Shown here: positions 10,009 to 20,561 of the stretch, piece by piece | Layout: each line of letters opens with the position of its first letter | Numbering within the stretch: the first letter of the stretch is position 1 | Assembly (NCBI GenBank): GCA_027596035.1 | Contig: JADGJA010000262.1 | Location: 1-27,113, forward strand | DNA from: Thoreauomyces humboldtii | Lineage: Eukaryota > Chytridiomycota > Chytridiomycetes > Spizellomycetales > Powellomycetaceae | Direction: 5' to 3' | DNA: 27,113 bases | Made by a program: the position numbers and the translations under genes | The notes under the pieces: model-generated | The model's input: only the letters and a program-made list of their open reading frames with translations | Told to the model about the DNA's origin: nothing | The model's database searches: none

Positions 10009-13000
10009 TTTATCGATATTCCCCCTGGAGAACATGAAGATGCCCTGACTCCTTTCCAATCTGTCAGGGCTCTGATTCGTTCCGGCAGTCTACCCACAGC
10101 TCCCTTGGAGAACTTGAAGATGCCCTGACTCCTTTCCAATCTGTCAGGGCTCTTCTTCTTTCCGGCGATCTACCGAAAGCTGCGTTGGAGAATCTGAAGA
10201 TGCCGTGACTCCTGTCCAATCTGTCAGGGCCTCGGTTCAGATCAGCAATCCACCGCTCGCTTCGGAGGAGACCTTCAGGATGCCTGGGTCTCGAGTTACT
10301 TTTCAAAGCCCAGCATTATTCTGGCAGTACAGGAAGCCATGGTGGCAGTCCGCATGCGCCGTCGACGGAGAACTAGAAGATGCCCGGATCCTGATACAGC
10401 CCTCAACGCACGGGACCTTTCCCTCGCGGTGAAGAGAGCCATTGCGAGCAGTTGTTCGCAAGTTTCCGAAAGATTGTGGATGATACGCCCCGGTCTCGAC
10501 CGGGCAATGCTCGAATTCACGGCAGCAGTCCACCCGCAGCCCATATGGAGATGCCGGAGACGTCAAGATCACTTTCCAATCTGCCGGTCAGAGATTACCT
10601 GCAGGTCCGGCGGATTCACCTTTTCCAATCAGCTTTCCAATCTGCTGGGAAGCGGATGCTGGGCGATAATCTTTCGTCGCTCCTGTGCAACGGACACGGG
10701 TCATTGATCGGCGATCAGGCATGAGGTTTCAAGATTCCGAATTTGTCCACTCCTCTTCAATTGGTCGACCCTTGTTCAATCGACAAAAGTCGCCGTCGCG
10801 GACATCAGTATTTCGATCATTTTCCCAGTATTTCCATCATATTCTCACAACGGAGGCGTGTCCTTGGAAATGAGCCCTGTATCGGTGGCAAGGGCTACCG
10901 CATGTTGTTTGCCTTCCAATCTGCCAGGAACTGGACTGACTTTTGTTGCCTTGCCGTTCGTCCTACACAACGGACTCGTGTCTAAAAGCGGCGACCGCTC
11001 GTCAATCCTTACGGTCCCAACCCGGTCTACTCCTCTTCAATCGCGTGACTCCTGTCCAATCTGCTAGGACGTGAGCTTCCGGCAGTAGTCTTGCAATGAT
11101 TCTTTTACGACGGACGCTTGTCGTCGAGTGGCCACTGGGCAACGATACTTCTGGTTCTGGAACGTTACTCCCCTCAATCTATTGGGAAACGCGAGCTCAC
11201 CGGCAGACTGTTGGATACTTCAAAACGATAAATGCCTGTCCCTAGCCAGGAGCTGACAACCCACACCTACGGCACAAGGATTGTGCGTTCTTATCAGTCT
11301 ACCGCAGAAACGTCGGGCGGCGGTAGTCTATCGCGGACTCTGCACCCTTCGCATTTGGATTCTGACTCCTTTCCAATCTGCCGAGGAACCTACAGATGGG
11401 AGCAGTCTCCTGAAGATTACGAGTCTTAAGACATCGGGCTTTGCACTCCGTTCCAATCTGTCGGAGGTTGAGAAGGAGGCACTCGCTTTCCAGTGCCTCT
11501 AGGCCCATCCATGCTAGGATTCTGACTCCTTTCCAATCTGCCGTGGAACGGAGGAATGCTCGTAGTCTTCCGCTGACTTCGGGCCCGATAGCCCTGGGAT
11601 TCTTGCGTCTTTCCAATCTGTTGGAGGTTGAAACGGAGGCGCTAGCTTTTCGGTGACCCATGGCCTGGTAGCCCGAGGATTCGTAAAACTTTTCAATCTG
11701 TCAGTGGTTGGGAAAGAGGCGCTGGCTTTCCAGTGATCCTGGATTCGATGGCCATGGGTTCCTTACGTCTTTTCAATCTGTCAGTGGTTGGAACCGAGGC
11801 GCGGGCTTTCCGGTGACTTTGGGTCCGATGGCACTGGGATTCTTACGTCTTTTCAATCTGTCAGAGATTGGAACCGAGGCGCTGGCTTTCCGGTAACCTT
11901 GGGCCCGATGGCACTGGGATTCTTACGTCTTTTCAATCTGTCAGAGATTGGAACAGAGGCGCTGGCTTTCCGGTGACCCTGGGCCCGATGGACCTGAGGT
12001 TCTTACGTCTTTTCAATCTGTCAGAGATTGGAACAGAGGCGCAGGCTTTCCGGTGACCGTGGGGTCGATAGCTTCAGGATTTCTACTCCAATCCAATCTG
12101 CCAAAGAACGGAGAATCCGTGGTAGTCTTCCGGTGACGTCGAGGCCGATAGCCTTGAGATTCTTTCGTCTTTTCAATCTGTCGGAGGTTGAAACAGAGAG
12201 ACTGGCTCTCCGGTGACTTCGGGCTCGAACGTCTTGAGTTTCTGTCATCTTTTCAATCTCTCGGAGATGGGAACAGAGAGACTGGCCTTCCAGTGACCCT
12301 GGGCCCGACAACGCTGGGCTCCTGACTCCTTTCCAATCTGCTGAGGAACGGAAAGTCAGTCGTAGTCCTCCGGTGATTTCGGGCCCGACAGCCAGGGGAT
12401 TGGTACGTCTTTTCAATCTGCCGGAGGTTGAAATGGCCCTGGGGCCCGGCAGCGCTGGAAAAACACCTTTGCAAAATCTGCCCCCGAACGGACGGACTAT
12501 CGTAGTATCCCGCTGACTTCGAGTCCAACAGCCTTGAGGTTCTTTCGTCTTTTCAATCTGTCGGATGTTGAAAAGATGGGGGGAGTCTTCCTTCGAAGTG
12601 GACTTACACGGAATCCTGATTGTGACTCCTTTCCAATCTGTCGGCCGACCGACAGGTGGCGGTAGATTACCGGCGACTTCGATCCCTACAGCATTGGGAT
12701 TCTGAGTCCTTTTCAATCTGTCGGACGATGGCATCGGGATTGTTACTCCTAACCAATCGGTTGGACGACGGCATCGGGATTCAAAATCCTGACCAATCGG
12801 TTGGACAACGGCATCGAGATTGTCAATCTTAACCAATCGGTTGGACGACGGAGGGATTGCAATGGGCCTCCTTCGAGTCAGATCGTTCTCGCTGCAGGAT
12901 GCTGACTGCTCTACAATCTGTCGATCGACGGCAGCGGGACTGTGACTCCTTTCCAATCTGTCGGCCGACCGACAGGTGGCGGTAGATTACCGGCGGCTTC

Positions 13001-13290
13001 GATCCCTACAGCATTGGGATTGTGACTCCTTTCCAATCTGTCGGCCGACGGCAACGGGATTGTGACTCCTTTCCAATCTGTCGGGGCACGGGAAGGGGAT
13101 TGTGACTCCTTTCCAATCTGCCGAAGAATGGAAGGATGCTGGAAGATGGATGGATGGATGGATAGTTTTCCGGTGACACCGATGTGACGAAACACTAGAC
13201 TCTCTCGCGGATCAGAAATCAAGCTCCATGGCTGCAAGCCGTTCGACTCCGCTTCAATTGCGTGACTCCGTTACAATCTGTTGCGAGCCA
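9870..13290. repeat. 80-bp minisatellite array (about 3.4 kb)
   Basis: A core close to CTCCTTTCCAATCTGTCGG recurs with an 80-bp step. Cores start near 9891, 9971, 10051, 10131 and 10211. After a degenerate stretch (10.3-11.3 kb), the run resumes at 11368, 11448, 11528, 11608, 11688, 11768, 11848, 11928, 12008, 12088, 12168, 12248, 12328, 12408, 12548, 12628 and 12708. From about 12708 the step becomes 40 bp in places (12748, 12788, 12828; 13028, 13068, 13108). The best-conserved block is 11.7-12.05 kb, where neighbouring units are nearly identical. Two unit types can be told apart in the second half: one with GACTCCTTTCC and GGAACGGA, the other with CGTCTTTTC and GAGGTTGAAAC. No flanking terminal repeats or transposase were found. 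A (GGAT)n run lies at about 13148-13160. Last weak matches are near 13250-13285. Confidence 0.9.
9962..10230. repeat. Hairpin-forming subset of the 80-bp repeat
   Basis: Units at 9962-9990, 10042-10070 and 10122-10150 each contain GCCCTGAC, 13 nt (TCCTTTCCAATCT or a close variant), then GTCAGGGC. The arms are perfect reverse complements, giving an 8-bp stem. The unit at 10202-10230 has one mismatched base in the left arm. Units after about 10.3 kb keep the loop sequence but lose the stem. Confidence 0.8.
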
Positions 13291-13890
13291 CAGATGTGAC
13301 CACCCAGGGCACATCGTCGGGGGACGGCGCCCGGGCACTTGTATCATTCTTTTTCAAAGCGCGTTGCGAATACATGTAGTAGATACTTCAGATATACTTC
13401 ATTACCTTCGATTGCAAAGTGGGGCCGATAGGTGAGGATTCTGCCCAAAAGCTGGGCGGCCTTGAACTGCCGCAGCAATCCATAATGGGACATGTGGTCG
13501 GAGTTTTAAACTCGACAGCGCAAGCTGCAAGTGCGACGAGCCTCTCCCCCAGAAGCCAGAAGCCCTCCCAGAGGCTAGAGCCTCCCCATCATCACAGGTA
13601 TTTGAGCGTTCAAAAACTTGGGATGGTTTTGGTGCTCACATGCCTGCTGGCCCCCCGCACACGGACGCCATGCTCTTATCTTCCGTGCTCATTGGCTACA
13701 GCCCTTCTATCGCTTCTTTTTTTTTTCTAGGCTTGGCCACCAGGCGTTGCGAAGGACAATAAAAAAGCCAAGGTCCCGTCCACCCGCTCGTAGTTCCCTC
13801 GTCTTCAAAATCAACCCATTGTAAACATCCGTGCCAGCAAGCACCATCTGAACAATCTCCCCAACACATAAAATCGTACTTCAAAACATA
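13291..13890 (+). promoter_or_regulatory. Region upstream of the small intronless gene
   Basis: No gene is visible in this 600-bp stretch. It holds a T-rich run at about 13717-13728, an AATAAAAAA element at about 13758-13766 that could act as a TATA-like box, and a C/A-rich leader (13790-13890) that ends at the ATG of the downstream gene. This looks like an ordinary promoter and 5' leader for a well-expressed gene. Confidence 0.4.
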
Positions 13891-14247
13891 ATGGCATCCA
13901 CCATTCACCACGGCCTCTTTGCCAGCACCATCGTTCCCTGCTACCCGATGTTTTCGACTCTCCTCCCCGGCATGGTCAAGCGCCCTCTTTTCAACGACTC
14001 GGCCGTCGACCTGCTCGAGCCCATGGATATCGACGCCAAGACCGTCGAACTCACCAAGACCGAGCTCGTCCGCGCCGAGATCCCGGCTGCCACCAAGAAG
14101 CGCGTGCGCGTCCGCCGCTCGTCCCTCACCCCCAAGCAGCGTCGCATCCTCGCCCAGGTCAACAGCGAGGTCTTCTTCGCTTACAAGCCGATCGGCAAGG
14201 CTCTCGCCGCCGCCGTTGACGAGGTCGGCATCGCCCTCGAGGCTTGA
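13891..14247 (+). CDS. Small intronless protein of unknown function
   Basis: An uninterrupted 118-residue frame, MASTIHHGLFASTIVPC... to ...GKALAAAVDEVGIALEA. I do not recognise the family. The N-terminal ~25 residues are hydrophobic with Cys, Pro and Tyr but not a clear signal peptide. A central acidic part has LLEPMDIDAKTVELTKTEL, a basic cluster KKRVRVRRSSLTPKQRR lies at about residues 70-86, and the C-terminus is alanine-rich and likely helical. The codon choice is strikingly uniform (GAC, AAG, CTC, GTC, CGC, GAG), as in highly expressed fungal genes and unlike the repeat array beside it. That bias is the main reason to believe it is real. The basic cluster suggests nucleic-acid binding or a nuclear signal, which is inference only. 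It converges on EXO1, whose stop lies 498 bp away. Confidence 0.7.
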   Translation: MASTIHHGLFASTIVPCYPMFSTLLPGMVKRPLFNDSAVDLLEPMDIDAKTVELTKTELVRAEIPAATKKRVRVRRSSLTPKQRRILAQVNSEVFFAYKPIGKALAAAVDEVGIALEA

Positions 14248-14744
14248 GGACTCGCCTTCCAAGAGGTCGACTATTTATCCTTACCCATGCACACTCTTTT
14301 CCATACCTTTAGTCGCCCTCGCATAGGCCCTCAATCCCCTTTCTTTTTCTTTTCGATCCTTTTTCAATTGCAATCAATCTTGTACATCCGTTTAAATACG
14401 TTCTCTTCTTAAGTTTCCCTAACTTCTTTGGCCTCCTTTCGAATCTTGACCAGCTTTAGTGCGCGTGTGCGCCTCAGTGCGCCTCATGCGTCCCAGTGCG
14501 AGAAGGGTGTGCGGATTCGTCGCTGCATCGGTTTCACTTTCTGTCCCAAATCGAAGCGAGCGAGGAGCTCGGATAGCGCCAGCAATGGAACCACCCTGCT
14601 CGGCTTCGTCTTCCAGTTCGTCGTGAGAATCAAGGGATGCTATGCTGGAGGACAGGAATAGAGGTCGTACTTATAGGGCGCCTATTCTCCACTGTCCAAC
14701 TATACGGCCGTACGCCTTTTGAATTGCAGATATACAAATGTCCT
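14248..14744. other. Convergent 3' intergenic region with an open minus-strand frame
   Basis: The plus-strand small gene and minus-strand EXO1 end on either side. The T/C-rich stretch at 14270-14430 looks like a 3' UTR. On the minus strand, 14665 to 14417 is open for about 80 codons and reads plausibly (SLDSHDELEDEAEQ, later RSLRFGTESETDA). It could be an alternative last EXO1 exon, spliced from AG|gtgaag at about 14745-14750, but the phases of my preferred EXO1 model do not join to it. Confidence 0.35.
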
Positions 14745-17551
14745 TCACTTGAACGAAAGCTGAGACCGGGACTTCCCTATGCTCGTCCTTTTAGCGGCGG
14801 GAGCTGTGACAGGTTACACATTTAGTATGATGCAAATGATCGGAACTCAAAAAACAGGAAGCACATACGTGGAGTTGGGGTGTGTCGAAACTGTAACACG
14901 TGCTGACGGAAATCCTGACCGTTTGACGATGATAAGGAAGAAGTTCACGATATGTGGGAAATGCGATGACTTACAAGAATAGCGTCCGGACGATCGATGG
15001 CGGACGGTGTACGCGCGCATCGCTCGCCAATCCCTTGGGCGACGAACCCATCGCGAAATATGTGCGTGAACGACGTAGACCGCGTAGACTTCGACGTGAT
15101 CGGTGTCTCGATGATAGGCGGGCAGATGGATGGCGCCGCATTCTCGTCCGCACCATCTTCTTCACGATCGTCGTCCGAGAAAGCTCGATGTTGCTCTGGT
15201 GATGGTTTTGGCCTTTTGGCCAGAGGAGACAATGTAGTATCATCGAGAGATCGACCTTCCACGTTGGATTCTCTGTGCCGAAAGTGGGCAAGACGAGAGT
15301 CGACGGGAACGACCGGTTGAAGTGGACGTTTGATGGGCGGAGACTCTGGGACTTGTTCTTCGCGCTCATCAACGAGAAGTGGGTCCGTGGAATCAGCTGA
15401 AGAACATCGCTGCGGAACTGATTTTGGAATGACGCAGCCGCTCAGGAGAGCCTCAACTTGCGCAGCCGTCGTGGCGGCGCGATCTGCAAATAGGGCTTCG
15501 ACTTCTGCTGCCACGTCGCGAAAATGTTCCAGACGGTCATCGACGCTCGACGTGTCGCCGCCTTCTACCGGTGATGATACCAGCTCATCATCCGATCGGA
15601 CAGCGTGGTTGGGGCGGACAGGCGATGACACAACATCGTCCTCCCAACTGGAGGGTGGTACGCCTCGCTTGACTGGGGTGTCGACGAAGTCATCCTTCTG
15701 CCGAGGAAGCCCAACATTTTCGTTTTGAAAGTCGTCGGTCACTGTTTCTTGTGAAGTGCAAAGCGGGGGCAAATACGTTGGCTCGGCATGGCTCGATTCC
15801 TCTGGGCGCGGGGTAGATGAACCAAAAAAACGGGAGATGCTCGAAGTTCGGCGAATAGTCGGAGGGTCGTTGCTTTTTGTGGCTGGTCTCCGTGGTTCAG
15901 AACGGAACTGGCGAGTGGGTTTGGTGAACGGGGCAGGAGCGCCGGAAGCAGGTCGAGGGGGATTAGAATGACGAGTGAATGCGAGAATTAGTTCCCCTTT
16001 CGTATCCAGTGCACCTATTGCGGAATTTTGCACCGAAGAGGACTGAGGTTGTAATGCTGAGAGATGCTTGTCTAGGGTGTTCTCAAATGGCTGTTTCGAG
16101 CCTGGATGCAGGGTTCCATCGGCAACTCCTTTAGCGAGATGTGGCGACACGTCCCTACGGAACGCGTACGGTGAACGACGCGCAGGAAGGCAAGTCGCTC
16201 ACTAGGTTCACTTACGCTCCCAGAAAATCCAGCAACTCCGCCTGCACCAGAAGTTCGGCAGTGAGAGGCGTGAGGTGCACCAATTGCTGCCCACGCGGAT
16301 CGTATACACGTTGATGAAGGAACGTAAGCTCAGCCATTCGAAACATTTCTGCATAGCCGTCCGGGCATTTCGGCGCCTTCACAGCTCGACCCCACTTCCA
16401 GTTCTTCATAACCTATGGGTACACTGATCAATACTTTAAGACTCCATCGTTCTCAGCACAACGCGTCAAGTACCTCCTCGGCGTATCTGTGTCGGAGTAA
16501 CACCTGTGCTTTTTTCAGACCAATCCCCTGAGGGGATTCTAGATAGTCGCATCCGGATAATATGCACATCTGCCGAAACCGACGATGTGTCCAGTCCTGC
16601 ATTCCAGGGACCGCACCGAAGTCGTCGATCCTGATCTCAACACCGTTGCCTTCCTTGTCCAGCTTCAAAAGGACCTTCAAAGTGAGGATTTAGACCTGAT
16701 GTCCAAGTTGTCCAAGTGAAGGCTGAGATGTTCATACTCTTTGACATCCATATACGAGCAGGTCCGAGTCCTCAGTTACCGCTGCGTAAGCCAGGCCATT
16801 CTTCATGAGGTAGGCAATCTGGGCATCGGCCTCATAAGGTGCAACTATACATTCGATCCCCGCTTGGCGCAAGACCTTTGGAAAGCGGACGATCTCTGAG
16901 CGCGCGTCCCAACATCTCCCGGAAGCATACCGGCGATACCTTTATGAGCTCGGCCGCCATATGCGGTGTTACATCTACGCTGCCTTGAAAGCATTCCACG
17001 GCTTTTGTCATCTGCCCCGACCGGAGATACTCCTTGGCTCTTTCTTTGTTCTCCTTCCGTCGTCTAGTGGTACAAGTCCACATCAAGTACACATCAGCAT
17101 CATGGACTTTTGTTCACACCAAAGTGCCGGCCCTGACCTGTGTCTGGACTGCTCGGTGCCCATCTTCATTGGGAGACAGCCTGGATAAGCAGGATGAGAT
17201 GCCTTGCCTGGTTAAAAGCCGCATTCCTTTGGAATCCTCGCACCTCCATCGAAGACCATGATAGGTCTAACATCGTTGTTCAGCAAAAGTTCGACCATCC
17301 GTATGCAGTACGAGATATATCTGTCGTGATTGACTAGCTCAGTCTCAAGCCCCACACGGCAAGAATTGACCCAGACAGCCCCATATCTACTTTGTGGTCG
17401 GAACCCCAGTACCTAGCTCGAAAGCACAGGAAAAGGCGCCCCTATGCAGCCAGACATACGAGTCCACGGCTACCGTTTGTCCCTTGTACTCGCGTATATG
17501 TATATTGCGGTGGATATCCTTCAGGAATGGAAGCAGGCCCTGAATGCCCAT
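14745..17551 (-). CDS. EXO1: Exonuclease 1 (XPG/FEN1 family 5'-3' exonuclease)
   Basis: Predicted 738-residue EXO1 from ten exons: 17551-17413, 17333-17244, 17180-17138, 17063-16940, 16875-16738, 16674-16474, 16412-16216, 16154-14975, 14914-14869 and 14803-14745. The introns are 60-79 nt, GT-AG, and phases close. The XPG N domain starts [19 protein letters not shown], with [14 protein letters not shown] and IMVFDGG. The XPG I domain has [14 protein letters not shown] and [13 protein letters not shown], carrying the metal-binding Glu and Asp residues. The helix-hairpin-helix region has [20 protein letters not shown], and [17 protein letters not shown] closes the core. The long eighth exon encodes a disordered Ser/Pro/acidic tail, as in other EXO1 proteins, where mismatch-repair partners bind. 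EXO1 resects 5' ends in mismatch repair and recombination. The end is less sure: exon 9 could start 24 nt later, and the last exon is short (ending SRSQLSFK). Length fits the family. Confidence 0.92.
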
Positions 17552-18189
17552 TTCTGAGGGCCCTCTCTCTTAGGTTCTTTGGTGCAAAGAGTGTGAAGGT
17601 GTGCGTCCAGGACAAAGACAACACGGGGAAAGGAAACGCGACACCTCTCTTGTCCGATCCCACGGACAGAGAAGAGAAGCGGTCATATCTCGGGTTCCAT
17701 CCCATCTGTCTGTCCAAGGCGGCAAGGCCAGGCCAGATAAAAGCTGCATCTACAGTGATGCTTACCGACTACAATCGCCCTGCCTTTCATCAGTCAGAAG
17801 CCATTGCGAGTGAGAGCTTTAACCGTGTTCGAGATCACACTCCACGAGGTTGGAAGGCGAGTTGAAGGCTGAACTTTTGCTAAAGCACGGTAGAAGAATT
17901 CGAGAAGTAAGACCGCGCTTTCGTCGCAAAGAGCCTACATGCTGGTGGGGTCTTGGAAGACGGCGAAAAGCTGTAGCGTCAACTGCCAGAGGAGTCTGTA
18001 CAATCCTGACGGTTCACCTGTCCAGGGAAGGGAAGGTCGAGAATGAATCGAGAGCACAGCCACCCAGCAAAGCACTGCTGGTTGCCCCCCCTGGCCCCCC
18101 CGCGACCCTGCCGGTGCTAGTGTACACGGCTATATCGAACCCAGCTCGGTTGCCTCCCCTTCCATCCATCCATCGAACCTCTTTCTACA
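17552..18189. promoter_or_regulatory. Divergent promoter between EXO1 and eL43
   Basis: This 638-bp interval lies between the two start codons, and no gene is supported in it. A plus-strand frame of 157 codons that begins inside EXO1 at 17392 and runs to 17865 has no recognisable content. Near the eL43 side there are C-rich runs (18086-18102) and a (CCAT)n stretch at about 18163-18174 just before the start, typical of a leader. I see no confident TATA box. Confidence 0.5.
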
Positions 18190-19001
18190 ATGGCCGTGAG
18201 TATCCATTCCAAGTCAGACGACACGGCGCAATGAGGAGGACACGGGCGAAACGCTGCAGGAAACGGGGACGGATGGACGGATGGATAGCCCGAGGCGCGG
18301 TCCGACATGTGCATGTCACAGGCATGCGGAATGACTCTTGCAGGACTAATGGGACAAGGAACGACACAACGTAACGACTGCCTCTCTGGAACGATTGCTG
18401 CCTGGGCTCATTAAGCGGAGGGAGGAGCTCGAAGAGCATAGACGTCCAACAACGTGTGGGAAAGGACGAGGGGAGCGTCTACCAGTCGTGTCCGACTACC
18501 GACCACCAGGCAGCCCAGAAGTCGCTGCACGGCGCGCTACGTATCCGCATACGGAAGGAAGACACTGTAGTCTTATCAAGCTTCTTTGCTTCCATTCAGA
18601 AACGCACGAAGAAGGTGGGAGTGACCGGAAAGTACGGAACCCGTTACGGTGCTTCCCTGCGTAAGCAGGTGAAGAAGATGGAAATCACCCAGCACGCCAA
18701 GTACACGTGCACGTTCTGCGGAAAGGTTAGTGCATTGCAGGTTTTTGTCTTGCTGGCAAACTGCTGCTGACGTTTGCCTGAATCATAGGACGCCGTTAAG
18801 CGTCAGGCCGTCGGCATCTGGAAGTGCAAGGCTTGCCGCAAGACCCTTGCTGGTGGAGCATGGACTGTCGGCACCACTGCCGCCGCCACAATCCGCAGCA
18901 CCATCCGTCGTCGTAAGTTTAAGTTTCCTTTGCCACAACTTTGGTTTGAAGGTAGGCTAATCGATGCTTCTCCTGCAGTCCGCGAGCTTACCGAGGCGTA
19001 G
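18190..19001 (+). CDS. RPL43: 60S ribosomal protein eL43 (L37a/L43)
   Basis: A 92-residue protein, the usual eL43 length, from exons 18190-18195, 18600-18725, 18789-18912 and 18979-19001. The first coding exon is just ATG GCC (Met-Ala); then comes [20 protein letters not shown], then [25 protein letters not shown], and the end LRELTEA. The zinc site CxxC...CxxC (CTFC and CKAC) is intact. It is a structural protein of the large ribosomal subunit, cytoplasmic after nucleolar assembly. Intron 1 is 404 nt, far longer than other introns in this window; a long first intron right after the start codon is common in fungal ribosomal-protein genes. The other introns are 63 and 66 nt. The call is firm because nearly the whole length matches the family. 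Confidence 0.97.
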
Positions 19002-19331
19002 ATTGTTCATACTGTTTTTGCTCGTCAATATGATCATCATGTCTTCTCCATCTACCGTGCAGAAGTTGGGGAGTTTGGGAAGGTCATGTTCGCCGGTTGG
19101 GGAAGGACAGCGTCGTTGCGAGGGGAGACGGGCGGCTGGACTGCCGTCGACGCTTGCGAAAGTTGTTTGCTCACAGTGGGTTTCTCCTGGGTGCAGTGTC
19201 GGTATCGTTTCCTGGGCAGCCTTCCAGCTGTTGTAAGGACAGCCCGGCACTATTGAAACGGAATGACAGGGTGCTTGTCGGCATGACTTTCGCTGTTTTT
19301 GGGAGTTTGCATGTTACCGTACGCAGGGTCG
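19002..19331. other. 3' flank of eL43
   Basis: A 330-bp stretch between the eL43 stop and the decayed primase-like remnant. T-rich sequence follows the stop directly (19003-19060) and is probably the eL43 3' UTR. Short open frames on both strands have no recognisable content. Confidence 0.4.
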
Positions 19332-20561
19332 CTAGAAGAGCTGTGTCTTCATGGTAGAGTGTGAGTTCAGGACCATCACTTTACAAAATTGCCATGTGCA
19401 GCGCAGTCCGCCCAAACTTATCTTGTGACCATCCGGCCAAATCACGACATGAGCAATGCTATCAATCGGAACAGGCGGGTCGGTCGATTCTTGCAGCCGT
19501 TGTTCCAAATCAATCATAACGTGCTTCCTGCGGTTGCTGTTGCCAAGATCCTCGACGATTGTCTTTATCCACCGAACCTGCTTTCCGTCACTGTAGACGT
19601 TGCGTAACGAATCATAGATTTGCTCACATCTTGGGTAAGGAAGACCCGTGGTGTGACCACCATGGGTTCCCGTGAAATTATACCAGTTCTCGCTAATATA
19701 GGCATACTTTCCTTTGATTGCCTCTTCGACATATGCAGCTATGGCGTCTGTTCGGCCCATGATCAGGCTGTCAAAGCAGACCTGGTCCAGCTTTTCATTG
19801 TCATACAAACGTGGAAAGTCCCCATGCGACCAAAGTCCCGTATATCTCCTTTGCCATCATGCGGCCCACAGTTAACGTTATTATTTTCAAGAAAAGGCAC
19901 GTTTGTCACGGTGCTGGGAACACTTACGAGTGGGTATCCAGGGACGAAAAGGTTGCTCTCAAGAAAGTTCTGAGGATCTTCATCCTGCTTTTTGCACTTG
20001 ACGCAGTAGGTCCCTAAGCATGAGCCATGCGCCCGATTCGCGCACAACAGCTTTTTCGATATCAACTTCGAACTCGTTCTCTGGATACGTCTTTCGCAAA
20101 GTGGCCAGCTGCTTGCCGATCAAGTCTGCGCCGCTCTGACCATAAGCACTAAGTGTCAGAGGATTGGCGCTAGAGCCGTTAAGAACACAGTCGCGCAGGG
20201 CGTCCAGGCTGCCCCGCACGAGTTCTGGTATGTCCGGGTAATAAGCGATCTTGTGACTGCGCGTGCCACAGTCCTCGTCGTGACACCGTAGCTCAACAGA
20301 AGATCTCTGGAGCAAAAAGTAGACCTGGTTTGTTTTGTGTTGACCGCCTTTGAAAGGGCACGCACGATCTCGAGTAGGAATGATCACTACTTTGAGCCCG
20401 GCAGCGTTTTTGTCCTTACCCTTCCTTTTGCCTTTGCATTTCCCTCTACCAGCTGTGCCAGATGCAGCAGGAGTGCCTCTGCTCTGCTCAATGCATACGT
20501 TGTTTTTATCTGACAAGTAGAACACATCGGCTAGCCAACGTTTCAGACACCAGTTGGTCAC
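19332..20561 (-). pseudogene. Remnant of a D5/UL52-type primase-helicase (viral or mobile-element origin suspected)
   Basis: The upstream part is 20561-19980. It has a Lys/Gly-rich stretch and then a zinc-site pattern with ligand codons at 20358 (Cys), 20337 (His), 20283 (Cys) and 20268 (Cys). The spacing, C-x6-H-x17-C-x4-C within CPFKGGQHKTNQVYFLLQ and CHDEDC, closely matches the zinc site of UL52-type primases and PrimPol. A different frame (about 19850-19332) then reads like the D5_N region that precedes the helicase in NCLDV, phage and virophage-like proteins: MGRTDAIAAYVEEAIKGKY, then WYNFTG, then RWIKTIVEDLGNS. No polymerase core upstream and no Walker A helicase downstream are present. 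The two parts are in different frames, with a stop at 19980 and no convincing intron joining them. There is no ATG at the 5' end. It is therefore a broken fragment. Alternative: a divergent host gene with introns I failed to place. Confidence 0.5.

Noticed and set aside
12021..12956. 311-codon minus-strand open frame across the satellite, and tiled 62-residue plus-strand frames
   Set aside because: They are translations of the 80-bp repeat. Because 80 is not a multiple of 3, the same core appears as three different peptides (DRLKRR, TDWKGV, RQIEK types). There is no ATG start or promoter context.
9870..13290. CRISPR-like array
   Set aside because: Regular spacing with a conserved ~20-bp core is superficially similar, but the spacers are related to each other, the host is a eukaryote and no cas genes are present.
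17392..17865. 157-codon plus-strand frame in the EXO1/eL43 promoter
   Set aside because: It overlaps EXO1 exon 1 antisense and shows no domain or codon bias like nearby genes.
18196..18599. snoRNA hosted in the long eL43 intron
   Set aside because: I looked for C/D box (TGATGA...CTGA) and H/ACA signatures and found no convincing pair.
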